64,000 bases of DNA, taken from positions 1 to 64,000 of the forward strand of contig JAUWBD010000004.1 in NCBI GenBank assembly GCA_030605125.1, written 5' to 3'. The position numbers and the translations under genes were made by a program. The notes beneath the pieces are model-generated. The model was not told where the DNA came from. It saw only the letters and a program-made list of their open reading frames with translations, and searched no databases. This document shows, one piece after another, positions 1 to 8,880 of the stretch (its first letter is position 1; each line of letters begins with the position of its first letter). Source of the DNA: Verrucomicrobiota bacterium (GTDB lineage: Bacteria; Verrucomicrobiota; Verrucomicrobiia; Opitutales; Opitutaceae).

Positions 1-2444
1 ACCACGCGCGTCATGCTCGGCACCGTCTGCACCGCGGGCGGCGGCGTCCAGCGGCCGCCGCTCAGGCGCACGTTGCGTTCGGCGTAGCTCTCCGCTCCGC
101 CCAAGCGCCGGTTGGTCTCGTCGTAGGTCTCGTCGATCCGTCGCTTCGGCGTCGGGACGTTCGTCGCGCCTGGCGCTTCGCCACGGCCGCGCTTGGCGGC
201 GGCCTCCTGAGCGAGGATCAGACGACGAGCCGCGCGCTCCGCCTCCGCCTCGCTGACGCCCGTCGCCTCCACGATCCGGCGGATCTCCTCGCGCAGGCGC
301 TTCTGTCGCTCCAGACGGTCCGCGATCTCGTCCTCACCGCGCGCGCGCGCCTCGGCGATCAGGATCTCGCTGGTGATGTCCTGTCGCGCAGCGAGGGTTC
401 TCTCCGTCGCTTCGAGCACACCGTCCAAGGCTTCCTTGGTTTTTTGCGTCTCGTCGGCCGCCTTCTTGGCTTCCGCCGCGATCTTCTCCGCGAGCTGCGC
501 GATCGCGCGATCAAGTTCGAGGGCCTGGCGCTTCGCCTCAAACAGAGCACGGGTCTCCGCCTCGCCGCCTGTCGCCGCCGCGCGCTCCAGTCCCGGCATC
601 CGCAGATCGAGATCTGCGCGACGTGCCCCCAATGTGATGAGCTTGTTCTCGTCGGACAGTGCGTCGAACTCCGCCGACCGGAGCGCCTCGTAGGCCTGAG
701 ACAGCTCCGACGCTTTGTCGGCCATGGCAGCGAGCAGCTCACGCTGCCGTTCGAGTTCGGCGGTGGTGTCGGTCGCGGTGCGGCGCCGCACGAGGTCCTC
801 AGCGCTGATCGAGCGCAACCGGTCAAAGAGTAGATCGAGGGTATGGACCTGGCGACGGTAGATCCCAGCGAGGGTCTCGTCCTTGAAGATGTTTTCCGCC
901 AGCAGGCGGCTCGCCTCGCGCCGGCGATCGGTGATTTCCTTCATCAACGCCACCTGCTCTGCGGCGGTGGTTGTTTGGGCCACGCGCCTGGAGAGCCCCG
1001 TTGTCTGCTCAAAGCTCGCCTCACCCGCAGCCGCCACCCTGGCCGCTCGTGCCTCGGCGCGCGCGATCACCCCCTGGGCGATCAGCTCGCCAATCACGTA
1101 GGTCACGATCGCGGCTGTAGCGACGGTGCTCACGCCGGCGAGGATGCCTCCCGCCGTCACGCCAGGCGCAGCCGGGCGAGGCGGCAGCGGATTAAGCGGC
1201 GCCACCGGCCCCACCCACTGGCCTCGGCGCGCGGCGAGCACCCGCTTCTCGAACTCCGCCGCCTCGGCCGCTTTTCGAGCGTTCTCGGCCGCGCGTCCGG
1301 CCTGGCCCCAGCCTGCCGGCGCGTTGATCGAGCCACCGCCGGCGCGCCGCGCGGCCGTGTTGGCCGCCTGCGCGGCGGTGTTGCGGCTGAGGGCGGCGGT
1401 CTCCGCATCGAGCGCCGTCTTGCTCGCGGTGAGCGCGATCGCCTTTTTTCCGAGGCCGGTGAGCAGGTCGGTGAGTTTGATCGCCGTGATCGCCACGCCG
1501 TAGGCCGTCGCCGCCCGGGCGAGGAAGACGAGCAGCTCCTGGTTCTCGATCGCCCACTCCGTGAGCTGGTATCCGGCGCGCACCAGTTTCGAGATCTCGA
1601 TGCCGACGCTCCGCAGGCTCTCCACGATCTTCGGGTCCTCGAGCGCCGCCTTCAGATCGAGCGTGCCCTTGGTCATCGCCTCGAAGATCGGCTTGGTGAC
1701 CTGCGCGAGCACGTTGTCGATCGCGTCCTCGAGGTTGGAGAGCGCGGCCGTCATGGTGGTGGCTCCGCGCGCGCCGGCCTCGGCAAAGGCGCTGATCTTG
1801 CCGCTGAGGAACTCGTAGAGCTGCCCCTGCGCCTTCGCCGCGTTCACATCCGCGGTGGTGATGCCGAGGATCTTCGCCGCCGCCGCGTTTGCGTTGATGT
1901 TGCCGGTGATGAGGGCGCGCGTCTCCTGCAGGATCTGCGAGGAGTGGATGCCGAGGCCGCTGAGCGCCTGGCTCATGTTGACGATCAGGTCCACCTGGCG
2001 CTCGAGCGGGATGTTGGCGGCCGCCATCGCGCCGGCCGTGCCCTGGAAGGCCGAGACCAGCTCGGCGAAGGTCGCGGGGCTCTCCTTCGCCTTTTGCTTC
2101 AGCAGCTCGATCGCCTCGGCCGAGGCGCGCATCGCGTCGTTGAAGCTCTCGAAGCGGCCCTCCGTGTCGAATTGCCGCAGGATCGCCGCGATGCCCAGCT
2201 GCGCGGTCTCGATCTGCGCGTTGAACTGCACGCCACGCTGGATCGCGCGATCGAACGCGGCCGGCACCTGCGCGAGCCCGCTCACCAGGCGCCCGCCGAT
2301 ATCGATCCCCACGCCCATCTTGAGCGTCTCGAACAAGCTGTCGGCCGAGGACTCGAGGCCGCTCAGGCGTTTCTCGACCAGGTCGATGCCCGCGGGGTTG
2401 CCCTGGGTGTCGATGAGGATGCTGATGCGGCGTTCGGCGGCCAT
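1..2444 (-). CDS. Phage tail tape measure protein (3' part outside window)
   Basis: The frame is open on the minus strand from an ATG at 2444 to the window edge, about 814 codons. The protein begins MAAERRISILIDTQGNPAG, has long alanine-rich helical stretches, a probable membrane or hydrophobic segment around residues 435-460 (GGILAGVSTVATAAIV), and a glutamate/arginine-rich coiled-coil region after residue 460. Length, composition and position directly downstream of the frameshifted tail chaperone are typical of tape measure proteins, which set tail length and are injected during infection. The start lies 6 bases past the chaperone's second stop and is preceded by AACCCACC instead of a Shine-Dalgarno sequence. 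Identity rests on context and architecture, not on a catalytic motif. Confidence 0.85.
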   Translation of the reverse strand, partial: MAAERRISILIDTQGNPAGIDLVEKRLSGLESSADSLFETLKMGVGIDIGGRLVSGLAQVPAAFDRAIQRGVQFNAQIETAQLGIAAILRQFDTEGRFESFNDAMRASAEAIELLKQKAKESPATFAELVSAFQGTAGAMAAANIPLERQVDLIVNMSQALSGLGIHSSQILQETRALITGNINANAAAAKILGITTADVNAAKAQGQLYEFLSGKISAFAEAGARGATTMTAALSNLEDAIDNVLAQVTKPIFEAMTKGTLDLKAALEDPKIVESLRSVGIEISKLVRAGYQLTEWAIENQELLVFLARAATAYGVAITAIKLTDLLTGLGKKAIALTASKTALDAETAALSRNTAAQAANTAARRAGGGSINAPAGWGQAGRAAENARKAAEAAEFEKRVLAARRGQWVGPVAPLNPLPPRPAAPGVTAGGILAGVSTVATAAIVTYVIGELIAQGVIARAEARAARVAAAGEASFEQTTGLSRRVAQTTTAAEQVALMKEITDRRREASRLLAENIFKDETLAGIYRRQVHTLDLLFDRLRSISAEDLVRRRTATDTTAELERQRELLAAMADKASELSQAYEALRSAEFDALSDENKLITLGARRADLDLRMPGLERAAATGGEAETRALFEAKRQALELDRAIAQLAEKIAAEAKKAADETQKTKEALDGVLEATERTLAARQDITSEILIAEARARGEDEIADRLERQKRLREEIRRIVEATGVSEAEAERAARRLILAQEAAAKRGRGEAPGATNVPTPKRRIDETYDETNRRLGGAESYAERNVRLSGGRWTPPPAVQTVPSMTRV

Positions 2445-2450
2445 GGTGGG

Positions 2451-3079
2451 TTATTCGGTTTTCATGCCCGCGAGGCCCGCCTCCCAGCGCAGGCGGCGCT
2501 CCTCTTCTTCGTTGAGGGCCTCGGCGAGGGCGAAGGCGTCGGGTGCGGGCTGCAGGCGGATGCTTGCGAGGTCGGTGTGCTGTGCGATCGCGAGGCGGAC
2601 GGTCAGCTGGCGGAGGCGCTCGAGGACGTCGTCGCGGCCGTCGGCTCCGCTACCGGCGTGCTTTTTTTTTGAGCCTCAAGGGCCTTTTCAAACTCCTCCA
2701 CGGTCTCGAAATCCACGCCCTGCACGGCGAGCATGAGCTTTCGATACACATCGAGCAGCTGGGGGTATTGCAGGCTCAGCAGCCAGGCCTTGGCGCGGCG
2801 ACGGTGGCGCCAGGCGGCGAGCCAGCTCGGCGGGTGCCAGGCGCGCGTCACCGGCGGGCAGAGCAGCGCCAGGCACTGCGCGAGGTAGCGGCGCTGCCGC
2901 GCGATCGCGCCTTCCTCCGGAAGGCCCGGCACGTGGCCGCCGATCACCTTGGCCGGGCCCGGCGGCTCGAGGCGGATACACGCCTCGATCTGCGCGAGGC
3001 AGGGCACGGGAGAGGAGAAGACGATCGCGCCGGTCGCCGCGTCGGTGAACTGGAGGATCTTGGCGGGAGCGAGGTGCAT
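2451..3079 (-). CDS. Tail assembly chaperone, long form made by -1 ribosomal frameshift
   Basis: On the minus strand the gene reads CAA AAA AAA AGC; slipping back one base at this run of nine A gives a second frame that is open for about 70 codons. It ends at a TAA at 2451-2453, six bases before the tape measure ATG. The extension is normal-looking coding sequence (for example LERLRQLTVRLAIAQ and LNEEEERRLRWEAG) and fills what would otherwise be a 158-base gap between genes. This matches the lambda G/G-T arrangement, in which the longer minor product is needed for tail assembly. The shift is inferred from sequence; its efficiency is unknown. Confidence 0.72.
2603..3079 (-). CDS. Tail assembly chaperone, short (unshifted) form
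   Basis: A 158-residue protein beginning MHLAPAKILQFTDAATG. Its ATG overlaps the stop of the upstream gene (ATGA at 3079), so translation is probably coupled. The last 20 residues after the A-run are a low-complexity Ala/Thr/Ser tail, as expected when one frame of a slippery gene is simply read to its stop. In tailed phages the short G-type chaperone precedes the tape measure gene and binds it during tail assembly. The order tail tube, chaperone, tape measure seen here fits that role. I recognise no family in the body of the protein, so the call depends on position and the frameshift signal. Confidence 0.7.
   Translation of the reverse strand: MHLAPAKILQFTDAATGAIVFSSPVPCLAQIEACIRLEPPGPAKVIGGHVPGLPEEGAIARQRRYLAQCLALLCPPVTRAWHPPSWLAAWRHRRRAKAWLLSLQYPQLLDVYRKLMLAVQGVDFETVEEFEKALEAQKKSTPVAEPTAATTSSSASAS
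2661..2671 (-). promoter_or_regulatory. Slippery site for programmed -1 frameshift
   Basis: Nine consecutive A on the minus strand (positions 2670-2662) follow codon CAA near the 3' end of the tail chaperone gene. The run contains A AAA AAG-type heptamers, which are efficient slippery sequences in bacteria. No clear Shine-Dalgarno-like stimulator upstream was seen; a GC-rich region capable of pairing follows. Confidence 0.7.
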
Positions 3080-3534
3080 CAGAGGACGGGGCGGGTGGGC
3101 TTGTATTGGGCGGCGTGGGCGCGGACGTTCGCCTCGGTCAGCGGCGGGCGCGCCGGGCTGTTGGCTTGCTCGATCGTGCCGGTCCAGAGGTCCGAGCGGG
3201 CCTCGAACATTGCCTCGGCCTCCGCTGCGAAGATCGGGTTTTTGTCTCCTCTGTAGGTGATGCAGCGCGCGGCGCTCGCGTAACCCCACTCGCGCGCCCA
3301 GTCGTCGAGGATGGTGTCGAGCAGCGCCTCTGCCTCGGTCTCGGCAAGAACACGCGCGGGCGGAGAGGCGAGAAACTCCTCGAGCTCCTCGGCGGTGAGA
3401 GGCTCGGCGCTGTCAACACAAGGCACGCCGATGACTTGGCCGTCCGCGGTCTGCACCCGATGGAAGTTTTGCTGCTCGGAATCGAGAACGACGTATTTTT
3501 TCCCGGATACGGTAAGGATATAGGGGGCGCTCAT
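3079..3534 (-). CDS. Phage tail protein, DUF4376-like
   Basis: A 151-residue protein whose C-terminal half (residues about 75-130, including YASAARCITYRGDKNPIFAA) resembles the DUF4376 region of phage tail-fibre-associated and tail-assembly proteins: a helical stretch, then a Tyr/Asp segment, then a long helix with a Trp near the end. The N-terminal third looks like a small beta domain (YILTVSGKKYVVLDSE). It sits two bases after the fibre-like gene and overlaps the chaperone start by ATGA. It probably helps assemble or cap the fibre encoded upstream. The family assignment is from memory of the pattern and is moderate. Confidence 0.5.
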   Translation of the reverse strand: MSAPYILTVSGKKYVVLDSEQQNFHRVQTADGQVIGVPCVDSAEPLTAEELEEFLASPPARVLAETEAEALLDTILDDWAREWGYASAARCITYRGDKNPIFAAEAEAMFEARSDLWTGTIEQANSPARPPLTEANVRAHAAQYKPTRPVL

Positions 3535-3536
3535 AA

Positions 3537-5960
3537 CTAGATGTCGGTTGTGGTTACCACGAGAGACGCGCTCGTCGTGGCCGCGAAGGTCAGCCAGATC
3601 GAATTGTTGGTGGCCAAGAGCCGGCTCACGAAAGTCGAGATATCAAAGTGTCCGTTCACCGCGTGGGCGTTGACGATCTGGGTGCCTCCGCTGGCCGTGC
3701 CCACCGAGATCGTGGTGTTGGCGGTCGAGAAGCCCGTGATGGACATGATGCGCTGAGAGCGCGCTCCGACGACCCCGCCACCCAAGACCTGGACCGAGAC
3801 GCCGGCGGCGAACGCTTGCGCGGGCACCTCGATCCGTGACGCATCCTGTGGGATCGTGAGAATGGCCACGCCGCCGACGAGCCGGCCCTGGTTACCGCCG
3901 ATCAAGCTCATGTCGCGGGCCACCGGGAGAGGCTGCGGGGCAGGAATGCTGACAGCACCGTCGGTTGAGATGGTGAAGTCATCCAGGTCGATGCCCTCGG
4001 TGCCACTAGGCGAAAGCACCGTGAACATGATTTGGTCGGTGTCTTGCGCCACGACCTGGGTGTGAGTGCGAAACTCCCAATCGGTGGTCGCGTTCAAAAA
4101 CCAAGCGTGCACCGAGCTGCCCGCACCGACGCTCGAGGGAGCCGGAGTCAACCGGTAGGCGGTGTTGGAGCTGTTGCCGGCCGTCTTCCGCACCCAAAAA
4201 GAGAAAGTAACCGTGCGACCGGTGAAGACGCGCGGGATGCGGAAGCCCCAGTTGCCGTTGCCACGCACCTGGAGATACCAAGACCCCGCGCCTCCGGTTC
4301 GAGCGCCGGCGGCGACGGTCAGGGTTGCTCCAGCATTCTCGACCGGCACCGGCACCTGGCCGTCCGCAGCCCCGACGCTGAGCGCGTTGCCGATGCCCAT
4401 GAATGAGCGGTGGCCGCCGGGGGAGATCCACTGCGGAGGTTGGCCGCTGAGGCGCCAGGCCAGCGCCTCGGAGTCGGTGGTGTGCCCAAAACTCCACACG
4501 CCTACCGGCCACTCGCCGGCTACCCAGTTGGAAGCCTGAAATTGGAAGAGGAAGCTGCCCGTCGCGGGAATCCAGTCGGGTGGAGCGCCGATGTTGGACG
4601 CGCTGAGAGGGATGTTTACGCCATCGATCTCGGCGACCGGCGGAGTAGCCGACCCCGCCCAGAGACGCACGCGTAGCCACACGAGCTGGCCGGCAAAGTT
4701 AGCGCGCACGTTGTCAGCGCGATGCCGACGCACGTTGCTAAAAGTGGCAGCGGTGGACGCCACGACGAGTCGGCCGTTGCCATCGAAGTGGATGTTAACG
4801 GACGCACCCGCGGCCGCGTTCATGTCGGGGGTGTTGGAGTCGCAGAAACCCGCGATGTAGGCGGACACAGCCGGATTGGCCGCGGGGACTCGGAGAAGGC
4901 CGTTATACTCGATCACCGGCGCGCCAGCTATGTTGTTGCGGACGCCCACAAAAACCATGCCGCGGCCCGCAGTCCCGCCGTCGCCGATGAAGCGACCGCG
5001 GCTCGCTCGAGGATAGAGGTCAACGATTCCGGTCGCGCCCGCTGCGGTGCGCGCCGCCGCCGGAGTCGCGGCCTGCACGAGGGCGCGGCCGGTGACGCCG
5101 GAGTCGCTGATCTGCGATGCCGTGTGCGTGTGCTGCGCTGCCGCCGGGCGGAAGCGCGCGAGCTCCGGAAAGCTGAACTCGCCACCGCCCTCGTCTTGCG
5201 CGTCGAAGCGAACCGACTCGCCGGGCAGAAGGAAGAGCGAGTAGCTCCCCACCGAGTCGTAGATCTCCAGGCTGTCCGCGCCGATGTTCGTAATGCTCAC
5301 GTCACTACGCGGCGCGTTCACCATATCCAGATACTGGCCGGTGCCGACGATCACGTAGCGGCCGCCGTCCACCACGTCCGCCCAGGCGTCGGGCAGGCGA
5401 TGCTGCGCGCGACCGAGGCGCTCGAACAGCGCGTTCGCCTCCACCTTCGAGTAGGCGGTGCCGTCCACCACGGCCGCCGGATCGGCGATGCCGTAGCCGT
5501 CCTCGACCACGCTCATGGTGCCGAACTGCACCGGCACCGACTTGCCGCTGGTGAGCAGCGCGGTGAAGACGCACCACACCGTCGCCGGCAGCGCGTTGAT
5601 CTGCGCCTCCGTGAAGTCGAAGGCCGCATGCTGGTGCGTGAGCGCGTTCCACTGTTCGTTTGTGAGCGCCGCGTGGAGATCGGCCGCGAGCACCGTCGCC
5701 TGGGCGAGCGTCGGAGCGTTGCCGGCGGGCCCGGTGTTGTTGGCTCCGGGCGCCTTGAAGGTGCAGGTCAGCGACACCCAATTGGAGATATCGACCAGCG
5801 AGAGCTGCGTGTTGAGCTTGCCGATGAAGGCCGCCACCTCGAGGCGCAGATCCGCCTTGGGAAACACCACACCGCTGCCGGTCAGCTGATCGGTGAACGC
5901 GCCGTAGCTCGCCACGTTGAGGGCGAGCCGCACGGTCTTGGACTGGAGTTGGATGGACAT
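3537..5960 (-). CDS. Large tail fibre-like or adhesin protein
   Basis: An 807-residue protein. Residues 1-140 look like a phage particle-binding head; around residue 275 is the segment AAQHTHTASQISDSGVTGRA, the His-Thr-His and Gln-Ile-Ser pattern common in tail fibre repeats. Residues about 310-700 contain two beta-rich segments resembling lectin or carbohydrate-binding sandwiches (for example SWYLQVRGNGNWGFRIPRV and the acidic end GTEGIDLDDFTIST). It probably binds the cell surface. Its place between the tail-tube genes and the chaperone/tape measure genes is unusual, since fibres normally lie at the distal end of the tail cluster. No enzymatic motif was recognised. Confidence 0.65.
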   Translation of the reverse strand: MSIQLQSKTVRLALNVASYGAFTDQLTGSGVVFPKADLRLEVAAFIGKLNTQLSLVDISNWVSLTCTFKAPGANNTGPAGNAPTLAQATVLAADLHAALTNEQWNALTHQHAAFDFTEAQINALPATVWCVFTALLTSGKSVPVQFGTMSVVEDGYGIADPAAVVDGTAYSKVEANALFERLGRAQHRLPDAWADVVDGGRYVIVGTGQYLDMVNAPRSDVSITNIGADSLEIYDSVGSYSLFLLPGESVRFDAQDEGGGEFSFPELARFRPAAAQHTHTASQISDSGVTGRALVQAATPAAARTAAGATGIVDLYPRASRGRFIGDGGTAGRGMVFVGVRNNIAGAPVIEYNGLLRVPAANPAVSAYIAGFCDSNTPDMNAAAGASVNIHFDGNGRLVVASTAATFSNVRRHRADNVRANFAGQLVWLRVRLWAGSATPPVAEIDGVNIPLSASNIGAPPDWIPATGSFLFQFQASNWVAGEWPVGVWSFGHTTDSEALAWRLSGQPPQWISPGGHRSFMGIGNALSVGAADGQVPVPVENAGATLTVAAGARTGGAGSWYLQVRGNGNWGFRIPRVFTGRTVTFSFWVRKTAGNSSNTAYRLTPAPSSVGAGSSVHAWFLNATTDWEFRTHTQVVAQDTDQIMFTVLSPSGTEGIDLDDFTISTDGAVSIPAPQPLPVARDMSLIGGNQGRLVGGVAILTIPQDASRIEVPAQAFAAGVSVQVLGGGVVGARSQRIMSITGFSTANTTISVGTASGGTQIVNAHAVNGHFDISTFVSRLLATNNSIWLTFAATTSASLVVTTTDI

Positions 5961-5984
5961 GGGAAGAGAGGCAAGGAGCTGGGG

Positions 5985-6377
5985 CTAGGTGAGGTTGGGC
6001 GGCAGCGCGCCGGTCACGGTGAAGGTCACGCTGGTGAGCACGCCGCTCATCGGCGCCGCCTGGAAGGTCGCGGAGGCTTTCACGAGCTGCGCTTGCGGCG
6101 CGCCCGTGCCCCGCTGCGCGATGAAGTCGCCAAAGGCGCGGCCGACCAGGCGCGGCAGCTGCACCAGGTAGTCCTCCGCGGCCGCGAGGCTGGAGTGGCT
6201 CCTCGCGACCGTGAAGGTGTAGCTCACGAGCACGTTGCCGCCGTCGATCTGCGTCGCGTTCTTCGCCCGCGCCAGCGGCACGATCTGCACCTCGCGCATG
6301 AGCGCGGGCACCCAGCCGGATACGAGATCCGAGGTGTCCGCCAGGCGCAGGTCGGCGAGCTGGATGAGGCTGTTCAT
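5985..6377 (-). CDS. Phage tail-cluster hypothetical protein
   Basis: A 130-residue protein (MNSLIQLADLRLADTSDLVS) without a family I can name. It is mostly beta-strand in appearance, with a C-terminal VTFTVTGALPP strand pair, and sits between the tail tube gene and the fibre-like gene on the same strand with gaps of about 24 bases. A role as a minor tail or fibre-attachment protein is possible from position only. It lacks a signal peptide and membrane segments. Confidence 0.6.
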   Translation of the reverse strand: MNSLIQLADLRLADTSDLVSGWVPALMREVQIVPLARAKNATQIDGGNVLVSYTFTVARSHSSLAAAEDYLVQLPRLVGRAFGDFIAQRGTGAPQAQLVKASATFQAAPMSGVLTSVTFTVTGALPPNLT

Positions 6378-6400
6378 CGTGACGGGGCTCGAGATCAGGC

Positions 6401-7333
6401 TCAGGCGCCGGGCTCGCCGAAGGTGTAGAGGGCGTCGAGCGCGCCGGTGGTGACGCTGCGGGTGGCCACCAGCTCCACCTCGCCGAGTCGCTTTTGCGTG
6501 CGGTGGTAGCGCAGCGGCGTGGAGCGGCGCGTGCAGTTCTTGAGCGTGAAGGAGCGGCCGGCCAGGGCTCCGGTCACCACGAGATCCTGCACCGCCGCCG
6601 TGGCGCCGCGCACCACGCCCGCGCCCTGGATGCCGAGCGCGGTGATCGCGGCCTCCTCCTCGATGCCGACGGGCACATAGCTCGCCGTCACCTCGATGCC
6701 CTCAAAGCTCCAGTCCACCAGGCCCACGCTATCGACGCGTTGCTCGGTGAGCTGCGGGTTGAAGTTGACCGCGATGCCGTCCTCGTGGTCCGGGATCGCC
6801 GAGCCGCCCAGCGCGGCCGACCAACCGCAGAGCGCGAGGTCCGCCGGCACCAGGCCCGTGAGCGCCACACCCGAGGCGTCGGCGCCGTGAGTGAGGCGCG
6901 CGCCGGCCGCCGACCAGGCGGTGTTGTTGGCGAGCACGCCGGCCCAGGTGACGCCGCTCGCGAAGAAGCCCTTCGATGCGGAGAGCATGAGGTTCGGCGG
7001 CGTGCGCACGCAGGCGCAGGCGAGCGTCAGCGGCTTGCCGTTCACCGGCGTGATGACGAGCGGCTTGTCCGTGCCGCCGCAGAGCAGCTGGCCGATCACC
7101 ATCGAGCCGAAAGGATTCAGCTTCGCGAGGTTTCTCCAGGCCTTGGGCGTGCCGGATACTTCGATGGTGGTGTCGGTGTGGGCTCGCAGCACGACGCCGA
7201 AGGCATCGACCTCGATGTCCACGAAGACCTTGGTGACGTTGAGCGTGAGCCCGTCCTGGAAGAAGTGAGTCGCCCCGTCGTGGGTGACTTTGGCGGGGCC
7301 GATTTTGATGGTGGCGCGATCGATGGAACCCAT
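6401..7333 (-). CDS. Major tail tube protein (putative)
   Basis: A 310-residue, beta-rich protein that begins MGSIDRATIKIGPAKVTHDG and continues with FQDGLTLNVTKVFVDIEVD, the kind of opening seen in phage tail tube proteins that describe a tube polymer. It lies between the tail terminator and chaperone genes, exactly where the tube gene belongs. No sheath gene is seen in this window, so a long non-contractile tail is likely, unless a sheath lies to the left. The assignment rests on order and fold-like composition. Confidence 0.6.
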   Translation of the reverse strand: MGSIDRATIKIGPAKVTHDGATHFFQDGLTLNVTKVFVDIEVDAFGVVLRAHTDTTIEVSGTPKAWRNLAKLNPFGSMVIGQLLCGGTDKPLVITPVNGKPLTLACACVRTPPNLMLSASKGFFASGVTWAGVLANNTAWSAAGARLTHGADASGVALTGLVPADLALCGWSAALGGSAIPDHEDGIAVNFNPQLTEQRVDSVGLVDWSFEGIEVTASYVPVGIEEEAAITALGIQGAGVVRGATAAVQDLVVTGALAGRSFTLKNCTRRSTPLRYHRTQKRLGEVELVATRSVTTGALDALYTFGEPGA

Positions 7334-7391
7334 GGGAGGAGGCCCGCAGAGCGGGCAGATGAAGATAAAAGTTTAAGGTGAAGGGTGGAGG

Positions 7392-7667
7392 TCAGGTGGC
7401 GGAGGCGGGGGCCTCGGGCTCGGCCTTCGGCGCCGGGCGCTCGGGCGGGAGGTAGCGTTTGCCCTCCTCGGCGGAGACGGTGGCGATGTAGTCGCCGGCG
7501 TAGCTGAAGAGGTGCGTCTTCTCGCCGTCCATCTGGACGTGGCAGACGGTGCGGGCGGTCTTCTCGTGTCGCTGCGGCGGCACGATCTTCGCGGTTTGCG
7601 GGGCAAAGGCCGGCGCGGCGGGCTTGGGTTCGGCGGCGGGCGCCGGAGCGGTTTTGGTGTTTTTCAT
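7392..7667 (-). CDS. Small phage protein, possible tail-cluster accessory
   Basis: A 91-residue protein starting MKNTKTAPAPAAEPKPAAP. The ATG at 7667 is chosen over an in-frame TTG at 7700 because it has the CCCACC-ATG context shared by several neighbours. Residues 1-40 are disordered and Ala/Pro rich; residues 40-75 (CHVQMDGEKTHLFSYAGDY) look like a small folded unit; the tail is again Pro/Glu rich. No function is recognised. Confidence 0.55.
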   Translation of the reverse strand: MKNTKTAPAPAAEPKPAAPAFAPQTAKIVPPQRHEKTARTVCHVQMDGEKTHLFSYAGDYIATVSAEEGKRYLPPERPAPKAEPEAPASAT

Positions 7668-7696
7668 GGTGGGCTTGAGGAGGGTTTGAAGGCCGC

Positions 7697-8155
7697 TCAA
7701 TCGATCCCCGCGTCGAGCGTGACCGAGGTGCGGAAAGTGAGGTCGCGGATGTCGGTGGCTTTGCGTGGGCGGCCGCCCTCCGGATCGGGCACCAGCGTGA
7801 TGCGCCCCACGCCCGCGATCACCGGCTGGTAGCCGTGCAGGCGGCGCATCACGATCTCGCGCAGGGTGGCGCTGTTCCGGCCGGTATCGTTGCTCGTCGG
7901 GTTGTTGTAGATCGCGACGGTGAACTGCGCGTCTTGCGCGCTCACGTTGTCCATGTCTCCGCTCACGCCGCCGAGCTCCACCTCGGAGACGAAGATGGTG
8001 ACGCCGACCGCGGTGAGCTGCTTGTTGATCGCGTCGTCCACGTCGCCGACCTCACGGTCGTAGATCTCGATGCCGGCGAGGGCCGCGCAGGCGCGCAGAT
8101 GGCCGTGGATGGTCTTCTGGAGATCGTTCAGGACGCTGCTGACGGTGAGTCTCAT
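7697..8155 (-). CDS. Tail terminator / Mu gp37-like protein
   Basis: A 152-residue protein (MRLTVSSVLNDLQKTIHGHL). It has a helical start, an alternating beta region and the segment LREIVMRRLHGYQPV followed by a strand pair, similar to gp37-type and other tail terminator proteins that close the head end of the tail. It lies between the gpG-like gene and the tail tube gene, which is where Mu-like phages carry this protein. The start has the CCCACC-ATG context. Function is inferred from order plus moderate similarity. Confidence 0.55.
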   Translation of the reverse strand: MRLTVSSVLNDLQKTIHGHLRACAALAGIEIYDREVGDVDDAINKQLTAVGVTIFVSEVELGGVSGDMDNVSAQDAQFTVAIYNNPTSNDTGRNSATLREIVMRRLHGYQPVIAGVGRITLVPDPEGGRPRKATDIRDLTFRTSVTLDAGID

Positions 8156-8175
8156 GGTGGGATTGGTTGAGTGGT

Positions 8176-8880
8176 TCAGGCGGCGCCGGAGCCGCGCTCG
8201 ATCACGATGCCGACGTATTCGTCCACGGCCTCGATCGCCTCCTCGGCGATCTGGCCCTCGGGCGGCAGCACGGTCTCGTCGCCCTTCTGGCGGACTTGGC
8301 GCACCAGCCAGAAGATGGGCTCGCCCGTGTTCTCCACCGTGCCGGGGCCGAGCGGCAGCGCCACCGGGCGACCCGCGCCCTGGCCACGGCGCTTCGGCGT
8401 GGCGCTCAGGGCCGAGCCTTTGCGCACCAGGGCCGGGCGCATCCGGCCCAGCTCCACGTCGAAGGCGAAGCCGAACTCAAGGTCGGCAAACTCGCGCGCA
8501 CGCTTCCCGTGGGCCTCGGGGGCGGCGGGTTTCGTGAGGTAGATGCCGGAGATCGGGCGCAGCACGCCGCCGGGCAGATAGCCCGTGCCGTGGTAGCGCA
8601 GCGCCAGGCCGATCTGGTTGGACGAGATCTCCACGGCTGCGCCCTGGCCCGAGTTCTCGACCAGGTGGAAGCTCGTGGCCTCGGCCGCCTTCGCCCAGTA
8701 ATTGGTGCGCTTGCCGCCGAGCTGGTTCGGGTGGCTGCGGTTTCGCTCGCGCAGATGCCGCGCCATCGTGTTGCGGCCGGCCCGGCCGGCCACCTGCAGC
8801 AGCGCGCGTGTGTCGGTCACGCGCTTGCGCACCGGGGCGAGGCCGGAGTTGCCGGAGAGCGTTACGCGGGCGCCGATCAT
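8176..8880 (-). CDS. Virion morphogenesis protein, Mu gpG-like
   Basis: A 234-residue protein with the pattern of the phage virion morphogenesis (gpG) family: an N-terminal helical region (LLQVAGRAGRNTMARHLRER), a central HPNQLGGKRTNYWAKAA segment, where Asn-Gln-Leu-Gly-Gly and the following Tyr-Trp are typical, and a beta region with NQIGLALRYHGTG. The family acts in joining tail to head. The ATG overlaps the stop of the 45-residue gene upstream. The C-terminal 80 residues are probably lineage-specific. Confidence 0.7.
   Translation of the reverse strand: MIGARVTLSGNSGLAPVRKRVTDTRALLQVAGRAGRNTMARHLRERNRSHPNQLGGKRTNYWAKAAEATSFHLVENSGQGAAVEISSNQIGLALRYHGTGYLPGGVLRPISGIYLTKPAAPEAHGKRAREFADLEFGFAFDVELGRMRPALVRKGSALSATPKRRGQGAGRPVALPLGPGTVENTGEPIFWLVRQVRQKGDETVLPPEGQIAEEAIEAVDEYVGIVIERGSGAA

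Noticed and set aside
843-2672. A 609-codon plus-strand frame over the tape measure gene
   Set aside because: Arginine/histidine-rich shadow of the minus-strand tape measure frame, which has normal composition and context.
7668-7700. N-terminal extension of the small tail-cluster protein from a TTG start
   Set aside because: The ATG at 7667 has the CCCACC context shared by several neighbours, while the TTG extension would overlap the upstream gene without clear benefit.
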